Position numbers and translations under genes: made by a program. The notes beneath the pieces were generated by a model. It was not told where the DNA came from, made no database searches, and saw only the letters and a list, made by a program, of their open reading frames with translations. Positions 18,335-28,123 of a stretch of 64,000 nucleotides of DNA are shown one piece after another (positions within the stretch are counted from its first letter, which is position 1; the number at the start of each line of letters is the position of its first letter). Location: positions 2,542,001-2,606,000 of the forward strand of contig NZ_CP149787.1 of assembly GCF_037914945.1 (NCBI RefSeq), in the 5' to 3' direction. The DNA is from Haloterrigena sp. KLK7 (lineage in GTDB: Archaea; Halobacteriota; Halobacteria; Halobacteriales; Natrialbaceae).

Positions 18335-21079
18335 CTATCGGTCGTCAGTGGCTCCCGCGTCGGCGTCCGCGACGAATCGCCCGGCAGTCAGTATTCCGCC
18401 GATCGTTCCCGCGATTCCGGCCGGGACGCCGAAGCCGGGGGTGCCGTCGTCTGCACCGGTATCGCCGCCGGCTTCGTCCGTCTCGTTCGTCTCGTCCGTC
18501 TCGTTTGAATCCTCCTCGTCATCCACGCCGTCCTCGTCGTCCGTCCCGTCCGTTTCGTTCTCGGTGACGATCGCCAACTCGTCGTCGACCTCGAAGGAGC
18601 CCTCGAGACGGAGATCGCGAGACGATCGGCCGACGGCGACGTCGAAGGCTCCGGGTTCGACGACCCACTCGCCGTCGTCCGCGTCGTAGAACGCGAGATC
18701 GTCGCGGTCGACGCGGAGCGTCACTCGCTCGCTCTCGCCGGCGGTCACGGAGACCTTCTCGATCGCGGCGAGCTCTCGCTGCGGGCGGTCGACGCTCGCG
18801 TCGACGTCACTGACGTACAGCTGGACGGCCTCTCTCCCGTCGCAGTCGCCGTCGTTTGCGACGGTGAGGGAGACGTCGAGGCCGTCGTCGTCCGCCGCCA
18901 GCTCGAGGTCCGAGTACGCGAACTCGGCGTACGACTCGCCGTGGCCGAAGGGGAACAGCGGCTCGATGTCGCGTTCGTCGAAGTGACGGTAGCCGACGAA
19001 GACGCCCTCGTCGTAGTGCACCGTCCCGTCGACGCCGGGGTACGCCCGCGCGTCGTTGGGGACGACGTCGATCTCGCCCGGAAGGTAGTCCTCGAGGTCA
19101 CGCGCGAACGTTACGGGCGACTTTCCGGACGGCGTCACGCGTCCGAACAGGAGGTTCGCGACGGCCGTTCCGGCCTCCTGACCGGGGAACCAGAGCTGGA
19201 GGATCGACGGGACCGAATCGACCCACGGCATCGCGACCGGCGATTCGGTGTTGAGGAGGACGACGGTCTCGTCGTTCGCGTCGGCGACCCGCTCGACGAG
19301 CGCGTTCTGGTTGCTCGGGAGCGCGAACTGCACGCGGTCGTCGCCGTAGGTGGTGTTCGACTGCGCGAGAACGACGGCCACGTCCGCGTCGCCGGCGGCC
19401 GCGACCGCGTCGTCGAGGGCGGCGGGCGGGTTCCACTCGAGCCGGACGGGCGAGCCGCCGACCGCTTCGACGCGGACGTCGTATTCGACCCCTTCCTCGA
19501 GGTCGACCGCGGTCCGGACGGTGTTCGGACCGGCGAACCCGCCGCCCAGGTTCTCCGTCACGACGTCACCGTCGACGAAGAGGGTACTCTCCCCCTGGCT
19601 GGTGAGCGCGAATCCGAACGAGCCCGACTCGGGTGCGGTTACCGTCCCTTCCCAGACGGCGGCCCCGGCGTCGCCGTCGAAGTCGACGGCCGAGACCGAT
19701 CCGGTCTCGGTCGGTTCGCCGTCGACGTCGTCGCCGTCGTAGTACTCGGAGGCGAACCCGTCGTCGGCTTCGATGAGCTCTCGACGGTCCGTCTCGACGG
19801 CCGTCACGTCGACCTCCGTCCCGACGACCTCCTCGATCCCCGCGACGGGCCCGCGACGGCGGATAGCTGGGACGGCGTCGCTCCCGCCGACGCTGTTCTC
19901 GAACTCCTCCGGGGACGGCCCGACGAGCGCGATGTCGTCGATCTCGGCCTCGTCCAGCGGGAGGACGTCGTCCTCGTTTTGCAGGAGCACCGTCCCCTCC
20001 TCGGCCATCCGCTCGGCGAGGTCGAAGTGCTCGTCGGTCCCGTGGGCGGGCTCGCTCCCGATCCGGTCGCCCTCGAGCGCGCCGATTTCGGCCTGCGACC
20101 GCAGCGTGCGACGGACCATCTGGTCAACGACGGACTCGTCGAGGTCGCCGGCTTCCACGGCCTCGGCTAGCGTCTCTCCGAAGTACTCCGCGCTCGGCAT
20201 CTCCACGTCCAGACCGGCCTCGGCGGCGTCGACCGTGCTGTGGGTGCCTCCCCAGTCCGAAACGACGAACCCGTCGAATCCCCACTCGTCTCTGAGCACG
20301 TCGGTCAGCAGTTTCGGGTGTTCCGAGGAGAACGTCCCGTTGATCCGGTTGTACGCCGGCATGACCGCACCGGCGTCCCCCTCCGTGACGCCGGCCTCGA
20401 ACGGCGGGAGGTAGATCTCGCGGAGCGCCCGTTCGCCGACGCGCACGTCGTGTTCCGACGTCGAATAGTAGTCGTAGACGTCCCCCGTCGACCGCGTCTG
20501 GTTGTACGCGACGAAGTGTTTCAGCGTCGCGACGACCCCCTCCGACTGCACGGCGCCGGTGTACGCCGCGGCCATCCTCGAGGCGAGGTACGGGTCCTCG
20601 CCGTAGGTCTCGCCGGCGCGGCTGTGCAGCGGGACTCTGAAGGTATCCATCGACGGCCCGAGGAGCACCGAGACGTCGAGGGCCTTCGCCTCGCGGGCGA
20701 TCGCTCTCCCCTCCGATTCGATCAGCGTCGGATCGAACGTCGACGCCGCCGCGATCGGATGCGGAAAGTCCGTCGCGGGCTCGGCGGCGACGACCCCGGT
20801 CGGCGAGTCCGCCATCCCCATTCCCGGGACGTCGAGCCGTTCGACGCCCTGCAGATAGCCGGCGATCCCCTCCGGACCGCCGTCGGCGCCATGGGTCCGA
20901 CTCACCTTCTCCTCGAGCGTCATCTCCTCGACGATCGATGCTGGGTCGTCCTCACCGGCCGCGACACTCCCTGCACCGACCGTCCCGAATAACAGGCTCG
21001 TCGATGCCAGGGCGCCGGTTTTCAGTGCGGTTCGTCGGGTAAGTCGCGCGTCCGAACGCGATCGATCATCCTCCATCAT
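18335..21079 (-). CDS. Secreted GH3 beta-glycosidase with PA14 domain and PGF-type C-terminus
   Basis: This 914-residue hydrolase acts outside the cell on beta-linked oligosaccharides. It carries a Tat signal (LTRRTALKTGALASTSLLFG, residues 13-32). The GH3 barrel has KHFVAYNQTR (188-197) and the nucleophile Asp275 in FDGFVVSDWGG. A PA14-like insert lies at about 445-560, followed by the GH3 C-domain and a fibronectin-III-like tail. An Asp/Glu/Thr-rich linker (about 840-885) precedes TPGFGVPAGIAGTIGG, which resembles a PGF-CTERM archaeosortase anchor. A cellobiose- or xylobiose-type substrate is likely but unproven. Confidence 0.9.
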   Translation of the reverse strand: MMEDDRSRSDARLTRRTALKTGALASTSLLFGTVGAGSVAAGEDDPASIVEEMTLEEKVSRTHGADGGPEGIAGYLQGVERLDVPGMGMADSPTGVVAAEPATDFPHPIAAASTFDPTLIESEGRAIAREAKALDVSVLLGPSMDTFRVPLHSRAGETYGEDPYLASRMAAAYTGAVQSEGVVATLKHFVAYNQTRSTGDVYDYYSTSEHDVRVGERALREIYLPPFEAGVTEGDAGAVMPAYNRINGTFSSEHPKLLTDVLRDEWGFDGFVVSDWGGTHSTVDAAEAGLDVEMPSAEYFGETLAEAVEAGDLDESVVDQMVRRTLRSQAEIGALEGDRIGSEPAHGTDEHFDLAERMAEEGTVLLQNEDDVLPLDEAEIDDIALVGPSPEEFENSVGGSDAVPAIRRRGPVAGIEEVVGTEVDVTAVETDRRELIEADDGFASEYYDGDDVDGEPTETGSVSAVDFDGDAGAAVWEGTVTAPESGSFGFALTSQGESTLFVDGDVVTENLGGGFAGPNTVRTAVDLEEGVEYDVRVEAVGGSPVRLEWNPPAALDDAVAAAGDADVAVVLAQSNTTYGDDRVQFALPSNQNALVERVADANDETVVLLNTESPVAMPWVDSVPSILQLWFPGQEAGTAVANLLFGRVTPSGKSPVTFARDLEDYLPGEIDVVPNDARAYPGVDGTVHYDEGVFVGYRHFDERDIEPLFPFGHGESYAEFAYSDLELAADDDGLDVSLTVANDGDCDGREAVQLYVSDVDASVDRPQRELAAIEKVSVTAGESERVTLRVDRDDLAFYDADDGEWVVEPGAFDVAVGRSSRDLRLEGSFEVDDELAIVTENETDGTDDEDGVDDEEDSNETDETNETDEAGGDTGADDGTPGFGVPAGIAGTIGGILTAGRFVADADAGATDDR

Positions 21080-21370
21080 AGTTCAACCGCGATCGTTTAC
21101 AAGGATGTTAATAAAAATTCATGGTGGGTTGAGCATAGTTGACAATAGTCGCGGAGATATCGATCCGCTGCCGACATGATTTAAGGTAGCCGGGGAGTTA
21201 TTTGACGGAAATCGCGGGTATCGGCGGCGGCCGAACGTCCGATATTCCGCGGGCCGCGGGTCGGGCGCGCGGTGGCCGAGTCGGGGACGCCCGCCGGAGC
21301 ACCGATCGCCGGCGGTCTCCCGGGTCGCGGTATCGATACCCTCTTTTCGGCCGGCCAGAGACTATCTGTC

Positions 21371-22351
21371 ATGACTCACGAAATCGCCGTCATCCCGGGC
21401 GACGGAATCGGGCAGGAAGTCACCCCCGCCGCGGTCGAAGTCCTCGAGGCCCTCGAGATCGACTTCGAGTTCGTCGAGGCGGACGCGGGCGACGCAGTGA
21501 AGGAGGAGACGGGCGAGGCGCTCCCCCAGGAGACCTACGATCTGGCGGCGTCGGCCGACGCGACGCTGTTCGGCGCGGCCGGCGAGACCGCGGCCGACGT
21601 GATCCTGCCGCTCCGGACGGCGGTCGACTCGTTCGTCAACATTCGACCCGCCAAGGCGTACCCGGGTATCGACGCCGTCCGACCCGAGACGGATCTGGTC
21701 TTCCTCCGCGAGAACACGGAGGGCGTCTACTCGGGAATCGAGGACCGACTGACTCGGGACGTCTCGACGCTCACTCGCGTCGTCACCGAGTCCGCTTCGG
21801 AGCGACTCGCCGAGTTCGCCTGCGACTACGTCTCGGGCGACGAGCACGACGGCTTCACGATCGCCCACAAGGCCAACGTCATGCGCGAGACGGACGGCCT
21901 CTTCCGCGACACCGTCAAATCCGTCGCCGACGAGAACGGCGTCGAGACCGACGAGGTGCTGATGGACGCCTTCGCGACGCGGGTCTGTCTCGACCCCGAG
22001 CAGTTCGACGTCGTCGTCTGCCCGAACCTCGCGGGCGACGTGCTCTCCGATCTGGCCGCGGGCCTCGTCGGCGGTCTCGGCCTCCTGCCCTCGGCCAACG
22101 TCGGCCCCGAGCGCGGCCTGTTCGAACCCGTCCACGGCACCGCGCCCGACATCGCCGGCGAGGGCGTCGCGAACCCGGCCGCGACGATCATCTCCGCCGC
22201 GATGCTGCTCGAGTATCTCGGCTACGACGAGGAGAGCGAGGCCGTCCACGCTGCCGTCGAGGACACGCTCGAGAACGGCCCCCGGACGCCGGATCTGGGC
22301 GGCGACGCCTCGACCGAGGACGTGACCGAGGCGATCATCGAACGACTCTAG
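21371..22351 (+). CDS. leuB: 3-isopropylmalate dehydrogenase
   Basis: LeuB oxidatively decarboxylates 3-isopropylmalate, the third leucine-specific step. The 326-residue protein begins [20 protein letters not shown] and has the substrate/metal sites [23 protein letters not shown] and [21 protein letters not shown], then [21 protein letters not shown]. It is separated from leuCD by the transporter and the GH3 gene and must have its own promoter in the 291-nt upstream gap. Isocitrate or homoisocitrate dehydrogenase is less likely given the locus. Confidence 0.92.
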   Translation: MTHEIAVIPGDGIGQEVTPAAVEVLEALEIDFEFVEADAGDAVKEETGEALPQETYDLAASADATLFGAAGETAADVILPLRTAVDSFVNIRPAKAYPGIDAVRPETDLVFLRENTEGVYSGIEDRLTRDVSTLTRVVTESASERLAEFACDYVSGDEHDGFTIAHKANVMRETDGLFRDTVKSVADENGVETDEVLMDAFATRVCLDPEQFDVVVCPNLAGDVLSDLAAGLVGGLGLLPSANVGPERGLFEPVHGTAPDIAGEGVANPAATIISAAMLLEYLGYDEESEAVHAAVEDTLENGPRTPDLGGDASTEDVTEAIIERL

Positions 22352-22635
22352 CGGCGACGCGGACGGATCCGATCGTCCCGACCGACAAATCGATCAGATT
22401 CGATCAGAGTCCGGCATATTCTTACTCGGGTGCGAATTAGTCGTTCGGAACTGGCGTCGATCAGGGATTTTTTGGCCGTACGATCGAGCTACCGGTCGCG
22501 ATTCGAGGCCTAGGGCGATCCGAACTTCCGCCTTCGAGTTAAATACTCTCTATCTACGCAGAAACAAACGGCTATTACAGCATAAACAAATAAAACCGTG
22601 CAGAACGCAGAGAGATCCGAAGACCAGCCAGGCAC

Positions 22636-23409
22636 ATGTTACCCGAACAGCGCAAACGGACGATCGTCGAGCTCGTGTCGGACCGGGACGGCTGCTCCGT
22701 CGAGGAACTGGCCGCCGAACTCGACGTCTCGAAGGCGACGATCCGGCGGGACCTGGACGATCTCGAGGAGGAACGCCTCGTCGAGCGGTCCCACGGCGGC
22801 GCCGTCCCGGTGACGGCGGTCGGACGCGAGGAGACGTACGTCCAGAAGGAAGTCCAGAACCTCGAGGCGAAGGCCGCGATCGGCGAGCGCGCCGCGACCG
22901 AGATCCACGACGGCCAGGTCGTCTTCTTCGATTCGGGGACGACGACGATGCAGGTCGCGAAGCGATCGCCGGCCGACACGGCGTTCATTCCGGTGACGAA
23001 CTCGCCGCTGCTGGCCCTCGAGCTCGGGAAGAACGCCGACGACGTCAAACTCACCGGCGGGACGCTTCGCCACCGGACGCGGGCGCTCGTCGGCCCGAGC
23101 GCGGAGGCGTTCATGGACCGGACGAACTTCGATCTGCTCTTTCTGGGGACCAACGGCGTCACCGGCGACGGGAGTCTGACGACGCCGAACGAGGACGAAG
23201 CCCGAATGAAGGAGCTGATGGTCGAGGGGGCCGAGCGGGTCGTCCTCGTCACGGACGAGACCAAGTTCGGCGAACAGAGCTTTATCCAGTTCGCGTCGCT
23301 CGACGACGTGGACGTGCTGGTGACCGACGCCGAGCCGACCGGCGAGGTCGCGGAGGCCTGTGCGGCGGCCGACGTGACCGTCGGCGTGGAGGTGCCGGAT
23401 GATCGCTAG
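22636..23409 (+). CDS. glpR: DeoR/GlpR-family regulator of fructose and glycerol metabolism
   Basis: This 257-residue regulator has an N-terminal winged HTH (CSVEELAAELDVSKATIRRD, about 17-36). A DeoR sugar-phosphate sensing domain follows, with VFFDSGTTTMQVAK, TNSPLLALELG and FLGTNGV. In Haloferax GlpR represses pfkB and related genes in the absence of fructose or glucose. Here it leads the fructose operon and overlaps pfkB by 11 nt. An inverted repeat ahead of ptfC is a candidate target. Confidence 0.9.
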   Translation: MLPEQRKRTIVELVSDRDGCSVEELAAELDVSKATIRRDLDDLEEERLVERSHGGAVPVTAVGREETYVQKEVQNLEAKAAIGERAATEIHDGQVVFFDSGTTTMQVAKRSPADTAFIPVTNSPLLALELGKNADDVKLTGGTLRHRTRALVGPSAEAFMDRTNFDLLFLGTNGVTGDGSLTTPNEDEARMKELMVEGAERVVLVTDETKFGEQSFIQFASLDDVDVLVTDAEPTGEVAEACAAADVTVGVEVPDDR

Positions 23410-24307
23410 CGTGACGCTCAACCCCGCGGTCGACTACACGGTCGAACTCTCCGAACCGCTGACCGACGGGGCCGTCGCCCGCTCCGACGAGCACCGCTAC
23501 GACGCGGGCGGGAAGGGGATCAACGTCTCGAAGTACCTGAGCGAACTCGGCATCGAGACCGTCGCGACCGGCGTCGCCGGCGGCTTCCTCGGTCGCTTCC
23601 TCCTCGAGCGACTCTCCGCGACGGCGATCGAGGCCGACTTCGTCGAGATCGACGGCGAGACGCGGCTCAACACCACGCTCCTCGGCCCCGACGGCGAGTA
23701 CAAGATCAACCAGAACGGTCCCCGGATCGCCTCGCCGGCGATCGAGGAGATCGTCGACACGCTCCGGGAACACGACCCCGAGACGGTCGTGATCGCCGGC
23801 AGCCTGCCGCCGGGGACCGGTCCCGAGACGATCGACCGCGTGGCCGCGGCCGGCCCCTGGGAGACGGTCGTCGACGTCGGCGGAGCGACCCTCGCCGACC
23901 TCGAGGCCGAGTACGCGCTCTGCAAACCCAATCACGAGGAGCTCGCGGCGGCGACGGGATGGCGAGTGGACGACGTGCAATCGGCGATCGCGGCCGCTGA
24001 GGAGCTTCAGACGGCCGGGTTCGACCGCGTCGTCGCCTCGCTGGGCGCCGACGGCGCGATCATGGCGACGCCCGACCGGACGCTGCACGCGCCGGCGGCG
24101 GACGTCGAGGTGGTCGACACCGTGGGCGCGGGAGACGCCCTCCTGTCGGGCGTGCTCGCCGCTCGCGCCCGTCAGGAGTCGGACGCGGTCGCGCTCAGAT
24201 CGGGCGTCGCCGTCGCCTCCCGCGTGGTCTCGGTGTCGGGGACGCGAGCGCCGCCGTTTACGGGATTCCGGGACGAACGCGAGTCGATCAGCGTCTCCGC
24301 GTACTGA
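23399..24307 (+). CDS. pfkB: 1-phosphofructokinase (PfkB family)
   Basis: This kinase converts fructose-1-phosphate from the PTS to fructose-1,6-bisphosphate. The 302-residue ribokinase-fold protein begins ASVTLNPAVDYTVEL and has GGKGINVSKYLSELG and the catalytic DTVGAGDALLSGVLAA, with Asp as base. It overlaps glpR by 11 nt in another frame. A separate kinase substrate such as tagatose-6-phosphate is conceivable, but the PTS neighbours decide for fructose-1-phosphate. Confidence 0.9.
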   Translation: MIASVTLNPAVDYTVELSEPLTDGAVARSDEHRYDAGGKGINVSKYLSELGIETVATGVAGGFLGRFLLERLSATAIEADFVEIDGETRLNTTLLGPDGEYKINQNGPRIASPAIEEIVDTLREHDPETVVIAGSLPPGTGPETIDRVAAAGPWETVVDVGGATLADLEAEYALCKPNHEELAAATGWRVDDVQSAIAAAEELQTAGFDRVVASLGADGAIMATPDRTLHAPAADVEVVDTVGAGDALLSGVLAARARQESDAVALRSGVAVASRVVSVSGTRAPPFTGFRDERESISVSAY

Positions 24308-24337
24308 CTGCTACCCCGAATATCCGATCGTAACTAT

Positions 24338-24377
24338 GTTTCGAATACGTTCGATCTAAAACAAACATATTCGAAAC
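24338..24377. promoter_or_regulatory. 10-bp inverted repeat, candidate GlpR operator ahead of ptfC
   Basis: GTTTCGAATA (24338-24347) and its exact complement TATTCGAAAC (24368-24377) are separated by 20 nt, so the two TTCGAA cores are 30 bp apart, about three helical turns. They lie in the pfkB-ptfC gap, 42-81 nt ahead of the ptfC ATG. Binding by GlpR is an inference. Confidence 0.55.
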
Positions 24378-24418
24378 CACTTTTGCAGGCGCTGTCGAAG
24401 GACTTCGGCAGAGATAGC

Positions 24419-25597
24419 ATGGAAAACGATGTAGAATCACGACTCCGCGCCCATCTCCTCTCGGTCAAGGAGGACCTGATGACGGGCGTGTCGTTCATGA
24501 TCCCGTTCGTGACGATCGGCGGGATCTTCCTCGCGCTCGCGTTCATGGTCGCGGAATTACCGGGAACGGCCGGTAGTACCGAGACGGTGTTCGAGGAGAC
24601 GGGCTCGCTCGCGTGGTACCTGGCCCAGATCGGCGACCTCGGGCTGACGATCATGATCCCCGTGCTGGGCGGTTACATCGCGTACGCGGTCGCGGACAAA
24701 CCCGGACTCGCACCCGGCTTCATCCTCTCGTGGGTGATCCAGCAGGAAGCGGTCATCGAGGCCGCCGGGCTGGTCATCGGCTTCGAGGCCGACGGGGCGG
24801 TCGCCGGCTTCCTCGGGGCGATCGTCGCCGGCCTGCTCGCGGGCTACGTCGCCCGCTGGATGAAGGGCTGGTCGGTGCCGTCGGTCGTCGCACAGATGAT
24901 GCCGATCCTCATCATCCCCGTCTTCACGACGCTACTGCTCGCCCCGGTCGTCATCCTCGGTCTCGGGGTCCCGATCGCCATCCTCGACGACGCGCTGACG
25001 TCCGCGCTCGAGGGCATGCAGGGGTCGAACGCCCTCCTGCTCGGGGCGATCCTCGGCGGGATGATGGCGGTCGACATGGGCGGCCCGATCAACAAGGTCG
25101 CCTACGTGTTCGGGACCGTCCTCGTCGCGGACCAGATCTTCGCGCCGATGGCCGCCGTGATGATCGGCGGGATGGTCCCACCGCTGGGCCTCGCGCTCTC
25201 GAACTTCATCGCGCCCGAGAAGTACTCCGCGGAGATGTACGAGAACGCGAAGGCGGCCGTTCCGCTCGGCCTCGCGTTCATCACGGAGGGGGCGATCCCC
25301 TACGCCGCCGCCGATCCGCTCCGGGTCATCCCGTCGGCCGTCCTCGGCAGCGCGACGGCCGGCGCGGCCGCGCTCTGGTTCGGCGTGACGATGCCGGCGC
25401 CCCACGGCGGTCTCTTCGTCGTGATCCTCTCGAACAGCGCGCTGCTGTTCCTCGCCTGCATCGCGCTCGGTACGATCGTCACGGCGACGGTCGCCACGCT
25501 GATCAAGCCCGACTACCACGAGCGCGTCGCCGGCGCCGAACCCGCGAAGTCCGCGACCGACGCGAGCCAGACGAACGCAGGACAGACGAACGACTGA
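24419..25597 (+). CDS. ptfC: Fructose PTS permease, EIIC component
   Basis: This 392-residue membrane protein transports and presents fructose for phosphorylation by EIIB. It has many hydrophobic helices, and the family motif region MMAVDMGGPINKVAYVFG and FITEGAIPYAAADPLRVIPS (with the conserved GAIPF/Y-like turn) mark it as fructose-class EIIC. The A and B domains are encoded separately downstream. The start at 24419 (MENDVESRL) replaces a longer in-frame one at 24383, which would begin only 6 nt after the operator-like repeat. Confidence 0.9.
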   Translation: MENDVESRLRAHLLSVKEDLMTGVSFMIPFVTIGGIFLALAFMVAELPGTAGSTETVFEETGSLAWYLAQIGDLGLTIMIPVLGGYIAYAVADKPGLAPGFILSWVIQQEAVIEAAGLVIGFEADGAVAGFLGAIVAGLLAGYVARWMKGWSVPSVVAQMMPILIIPVFTTLLLAPVVILGLGVPIAILDDALTSALEGMQGSNALLLGAILGGMMAVDMGGPINKVAYVFGTVLVADQIFAPMAAVMIGGMVPPLGLALSNFIAPEKYSAEMYENAKAAVPLGLAFITEGAIPYAAADPLRVIPSAVLGSATAGAAALWFGVTMPAPHGGLFVVILSNSALLFLACIALGTIVTATVATLIKPDYHERVAGAEPAKSATDASQTNAGQTND

Positions 25598-25642
25598 CTA
25601 CCCGACGCGATCCCCACCGTTCAACACCATAGCGATCATACC

Positions 25643-26113
25643 ATGACTGTGTCCGAACCCGCAATCGACGCCGTACTGACCCGCGAACTGATCACGCTCG
25701 AGGAACCGCCCGCAGAGAAGGCGGCCGCGATCGAGTTCCTGCTCGACCTCGCGGTCGACGCCGGCCGCGTCGACGACCGCGAGGCGGCCCTCGAGGCACT
25801 ACTCGCCCGCGAGGAGGAGACGACGACCGGCGTCGGCATGGGAATCGGCATCCCGCACGCGAAGACCGACGCGGTCGCCGAGCCGACGATCGCCTTCGCC
25901 CGCTCCTCGGCCGGCATCGACTTCGACGCGATGGACGACCAGCCGGCGACGCTGCTGTTCATGCTGCTCGTCCCCGCCGAGGGCGGTGAGGACCACCTCG
26001 AACTCCTGAGTTCGCTCTCGCGGGCCCTGATGCACGACGACGTCCGCGAGCGCCTCCACGAGGCCGAGTCGAAGGCGGCGATCGAGGAGACGATCACGGA
26101 GGCGGTCGCGTGA
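25643..26113 (+). CDS. ptfA: Fructose PTS EIIA component
   Basis: This 156-residue soluble phosphocarrier accepts phosphate from HPr on His72 in GMGIGIPHAKTDAV and passes it to EIIB. The remaining fold (FDAMDDQPATLLFMLLVPAE, HLELLSSLSRALM) matches fructose/mannitol EIIA. Its TGA overlaps the ptsH2 ATG (TGATG), giving translational coupling. Confidence 0.9.
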   Translation: MTVSEPAIDAVLTRELITLEEPPAEKAAAIEFLLDLAVDAGRVDDREAALEALLAREEETTTGVGMGIGIPHAKTDAVAEPTIAFARSSAGIDFDAMDDQPATLLFMLLVPAEGGEDHLELLSSLSRALMHDDVRERLHEAESKAAIEETITEAVA

Positions 26114-26397
26114 TGGAGCGCACCGTCACCGTGGTCCCCGAGGACGGGCTCCACGCGCGACCGGCCGCGAAGTTCGTCGAAACGGCGACCGAGTTCGACG
26201 CCGACGTGCGGGTCGCCCCGACCGACGGGGACGCGGTCGACGCGGCGAGCATGCTGGCCGTGACCAGCCTCGGCGTCGCCAGCGGCGAGGACGTCCGGCT
26301 GATCGCCGAGGGCGACGACGCCGAGGCGGCGCTCGACGACCTCGAGGAACTGCTCTCGACGCCCGAGACCGAGTCCGAAGCCGAACCGGAGACCTGA
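26113..26397 (+). CDS. ptsH2: HPr phosphocarrier protein
   Basis: This 94-residue HPr has the phosphorylated His14 in EDGLHARPAAKFVE and the second HPr signature around ASMLAVTSLGVASGE. A Glu-rich tail (TPETESEAEPET) is a halophilic addition. ATG 26113 is used rather than the GTG at 26110, because HPr proteins start close to the first strand. It shuttles phosphate from PtsI to PtfA. Confidence 0.9.
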   Translation: MERTVTVVPEDGLHARPAAKFVETATEFDADVRVAPTDGDAVDAASMLAVTSLGVASGEDVRLIAEGDDAEAALDDLEELLSTPETESEAEPET

Positions 26398-26401
26398 ACC
26401 G

Positions 26402-28123
26402 ATGGCCGCCAACGAGTCCGCACCGCGATCGCACGAGGGAACCGGCGTCACGCCGCTGTCCGGCGTCGGCAGCGCCGTCTGGTACGATCCGAACGCCGAC
26501 CTCGAACTCGAGGCGCCGCCGGCGGCCGAGGCCGTCGATCCGGACGCCGAACGCGAGCGGTTCGCGGACGCCCGCGACCGCGCCCGAGCGGAACTCGAGC
26601 GCGAGCGCGAGCGGACCGCCGAGCGCGTCGGCGAGGAGGAGGCCGCGGTGTTCGACGCCCACAAGCAGTTCGTCGACGATCCGCAGATCACCGACGGCGT
26701 GGAGGCGGCCATCGACGACGGCCTGCCCGCCGAACACGCGGTCGAGGACGCCTTCGAGGACCCCATCGCGCAGTTCGAGGGGATGGACGGCCGGATGGCC
26801 GAGCGCGCCGACGATCTCCGCGACGTCCGGGACCGACTGCTGCGGCTGCTCACCGACGCGGATCGCGTCGACCTCGCCTCGCTGTCGACCGGCTCGATCC
26901 TGCTCGCCGAGCGGCTGACGCCCAGCGACACCGCCCAGCTCGATCCCGACCGCGTCGCCGGCTTCGCGACGGTCGAGGGCGGCCGGACCTCTCACGCCGC
27001 GATCTTCGCCCGTTCGCTGGGGATCCCCGCCGTCGTCGGCGTCGGCGACGACCTCGAGTCGATCGACGGCGGCGCCGACGTGCTGGTCGACGGGGAGGAC
27101 GGCGCGGTGATCGCCGATCCGACGCCCGACCAGCGCGAACGCGCGGCCGGCGGCCGCGACGTCGACGTTCGCGAGGAGCCGGTCGAGACGGCCGACGGAC
27201 GCTCCGTCGAGGTCGCCGCCAACGTCGGCACCCTCGCGGAACTCGAGGGCGCCGTCGCGCAGGGCGCGGACGGGATCGGCCTCTTCCGAACCGAGTTCCT
27301 CTTTCTCGACCGCGAGGCGCCGCCCGACGAGGACGAGCAGTTCGAGGTCTACCGCGAGGCGCTCGCGGCGTTTCCCGAGGGCCGAGTCGTCGTGCGGACG
27401 CTCGACGTCGGCGGCGACAAACCGATCCCCTACCTCGAGACCCCCGACGCGGAGAACCCGTTCCTCGGCCAGCGAGGGATCCGACGCTCGCTCGGCCCGG
27501 ACGCCGACCTCTTCGAGACGCAGCTCCGTGCACTGTTGCGGGCGGCCGCCGCCGAGCCGGGGACCCTCTCGGTGATGTTCCCGATGGTGGCGACCGTGCC
27601 GGAGCTCGAGGCGGCCCTCGAGACGGTCGAGAGCGTCGCCGCCGACCTCGACTCGGCGGGCGTCGAGTACGAGACGCCGGAACTGGGCGTGATGATCGAG
27701 ACGCCCAGCGCCGCCTTTACGGCCGAGGAACTGGCCGAGCGCGTCGACTTCCTCAGCATCGGCACGAACGACCTCACCCAGTACGTGATGGCCGCCGCCC
27801 GGGAGAACGAGCGCGTCGCCGACCTCCGCGATCCCTGCGAGCCGGCGGTCCTCCGCGCGATCGAGCGCACCGTCGCGGCCGCGGCGGCCGGCGACGCCTG
27901 GGTCGGCATGTGCGGCGAGATGGCCGGCGACCCCGACCTGACGCCGCTGCTGGTCGGGCTGGGGCTCGACGAACTCAGCATGAGCGCCGTGACGATCCCC
28001 GAAGTGAAGGCCGCGATCGCCGACCTCGAGACCGACGACGCCGAGTCGCTCGCGAACCGGGCGACGGACGCGGCCACGAGAACGACCGTTTCCGAGCACG
28101 TCAACACCACCACAGACCAATGA
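26402..28123 (+). CDS. ptsI: PTS enzyme I (phosphoenolpyruvate-protein phosphotransferase)
   Basis: Enzyme I takes phosphate from PEP and donates it to HPr. The 573-residue protein has the active His198 in EGGRTSHAAIFARSLGIPAV. The PEP-binding barrel contains GIGLFRTEFLF, VVRTLDVGGDKP, LGVMIETPSAA, FLSIGTNDLTQY and the catalytic Cys region in AWVGMCGEMAGD. It is the only EI in the window and serves the fructose system. Its TGA overlaps the ptfB ATG. Confidence 0.93.
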   Translation: MAANESAPRSHEGTGVTPLSGVGSAVWYDPNADLELEAPPAAEAVDPDAERERFADARDRARAELERERERTAERVGEEEAAVFDAHKQFVDDPQITDGVEAAIDDGLPAEHAVEDAFEDPIAQFEGMDGRMAERADDLRDVRDRLLRLLTDADRVDLASLSTGSILLAERLTPSDTAQLDPDRVAGFATVEGGRTSHAAIFARSLGIPAVVGVGDDLESIDGGADVLVDGEDGAVIADPTPDQRERAAGGRDVDVREEPVETADGRSVEVAANVGTLAELEGAVAQGADGIGLFRTEFLFLDREAPPDEDEQFEVYREALAAFPEGRVVVRTLDVGGDKPIPYLETPDAENPFLGQRGIRRSLGPDADLFETQLRALLRAAAAEPGTLSVMFPMVATVPELEAALETVESVAADLDSAGVEYETPELGVMIETPSAAFTAEELAERVDFLSIGTNDLTQYVMAAARENERVADLRDPCEPAVLRAIERTVAAAAAGDAWVGMCGEMAGDPDLTPLLVGLGLDELSMSAVTIPEVKAAIADLETDDAESLANRATDAATRTTVSEHVNTTTDQ

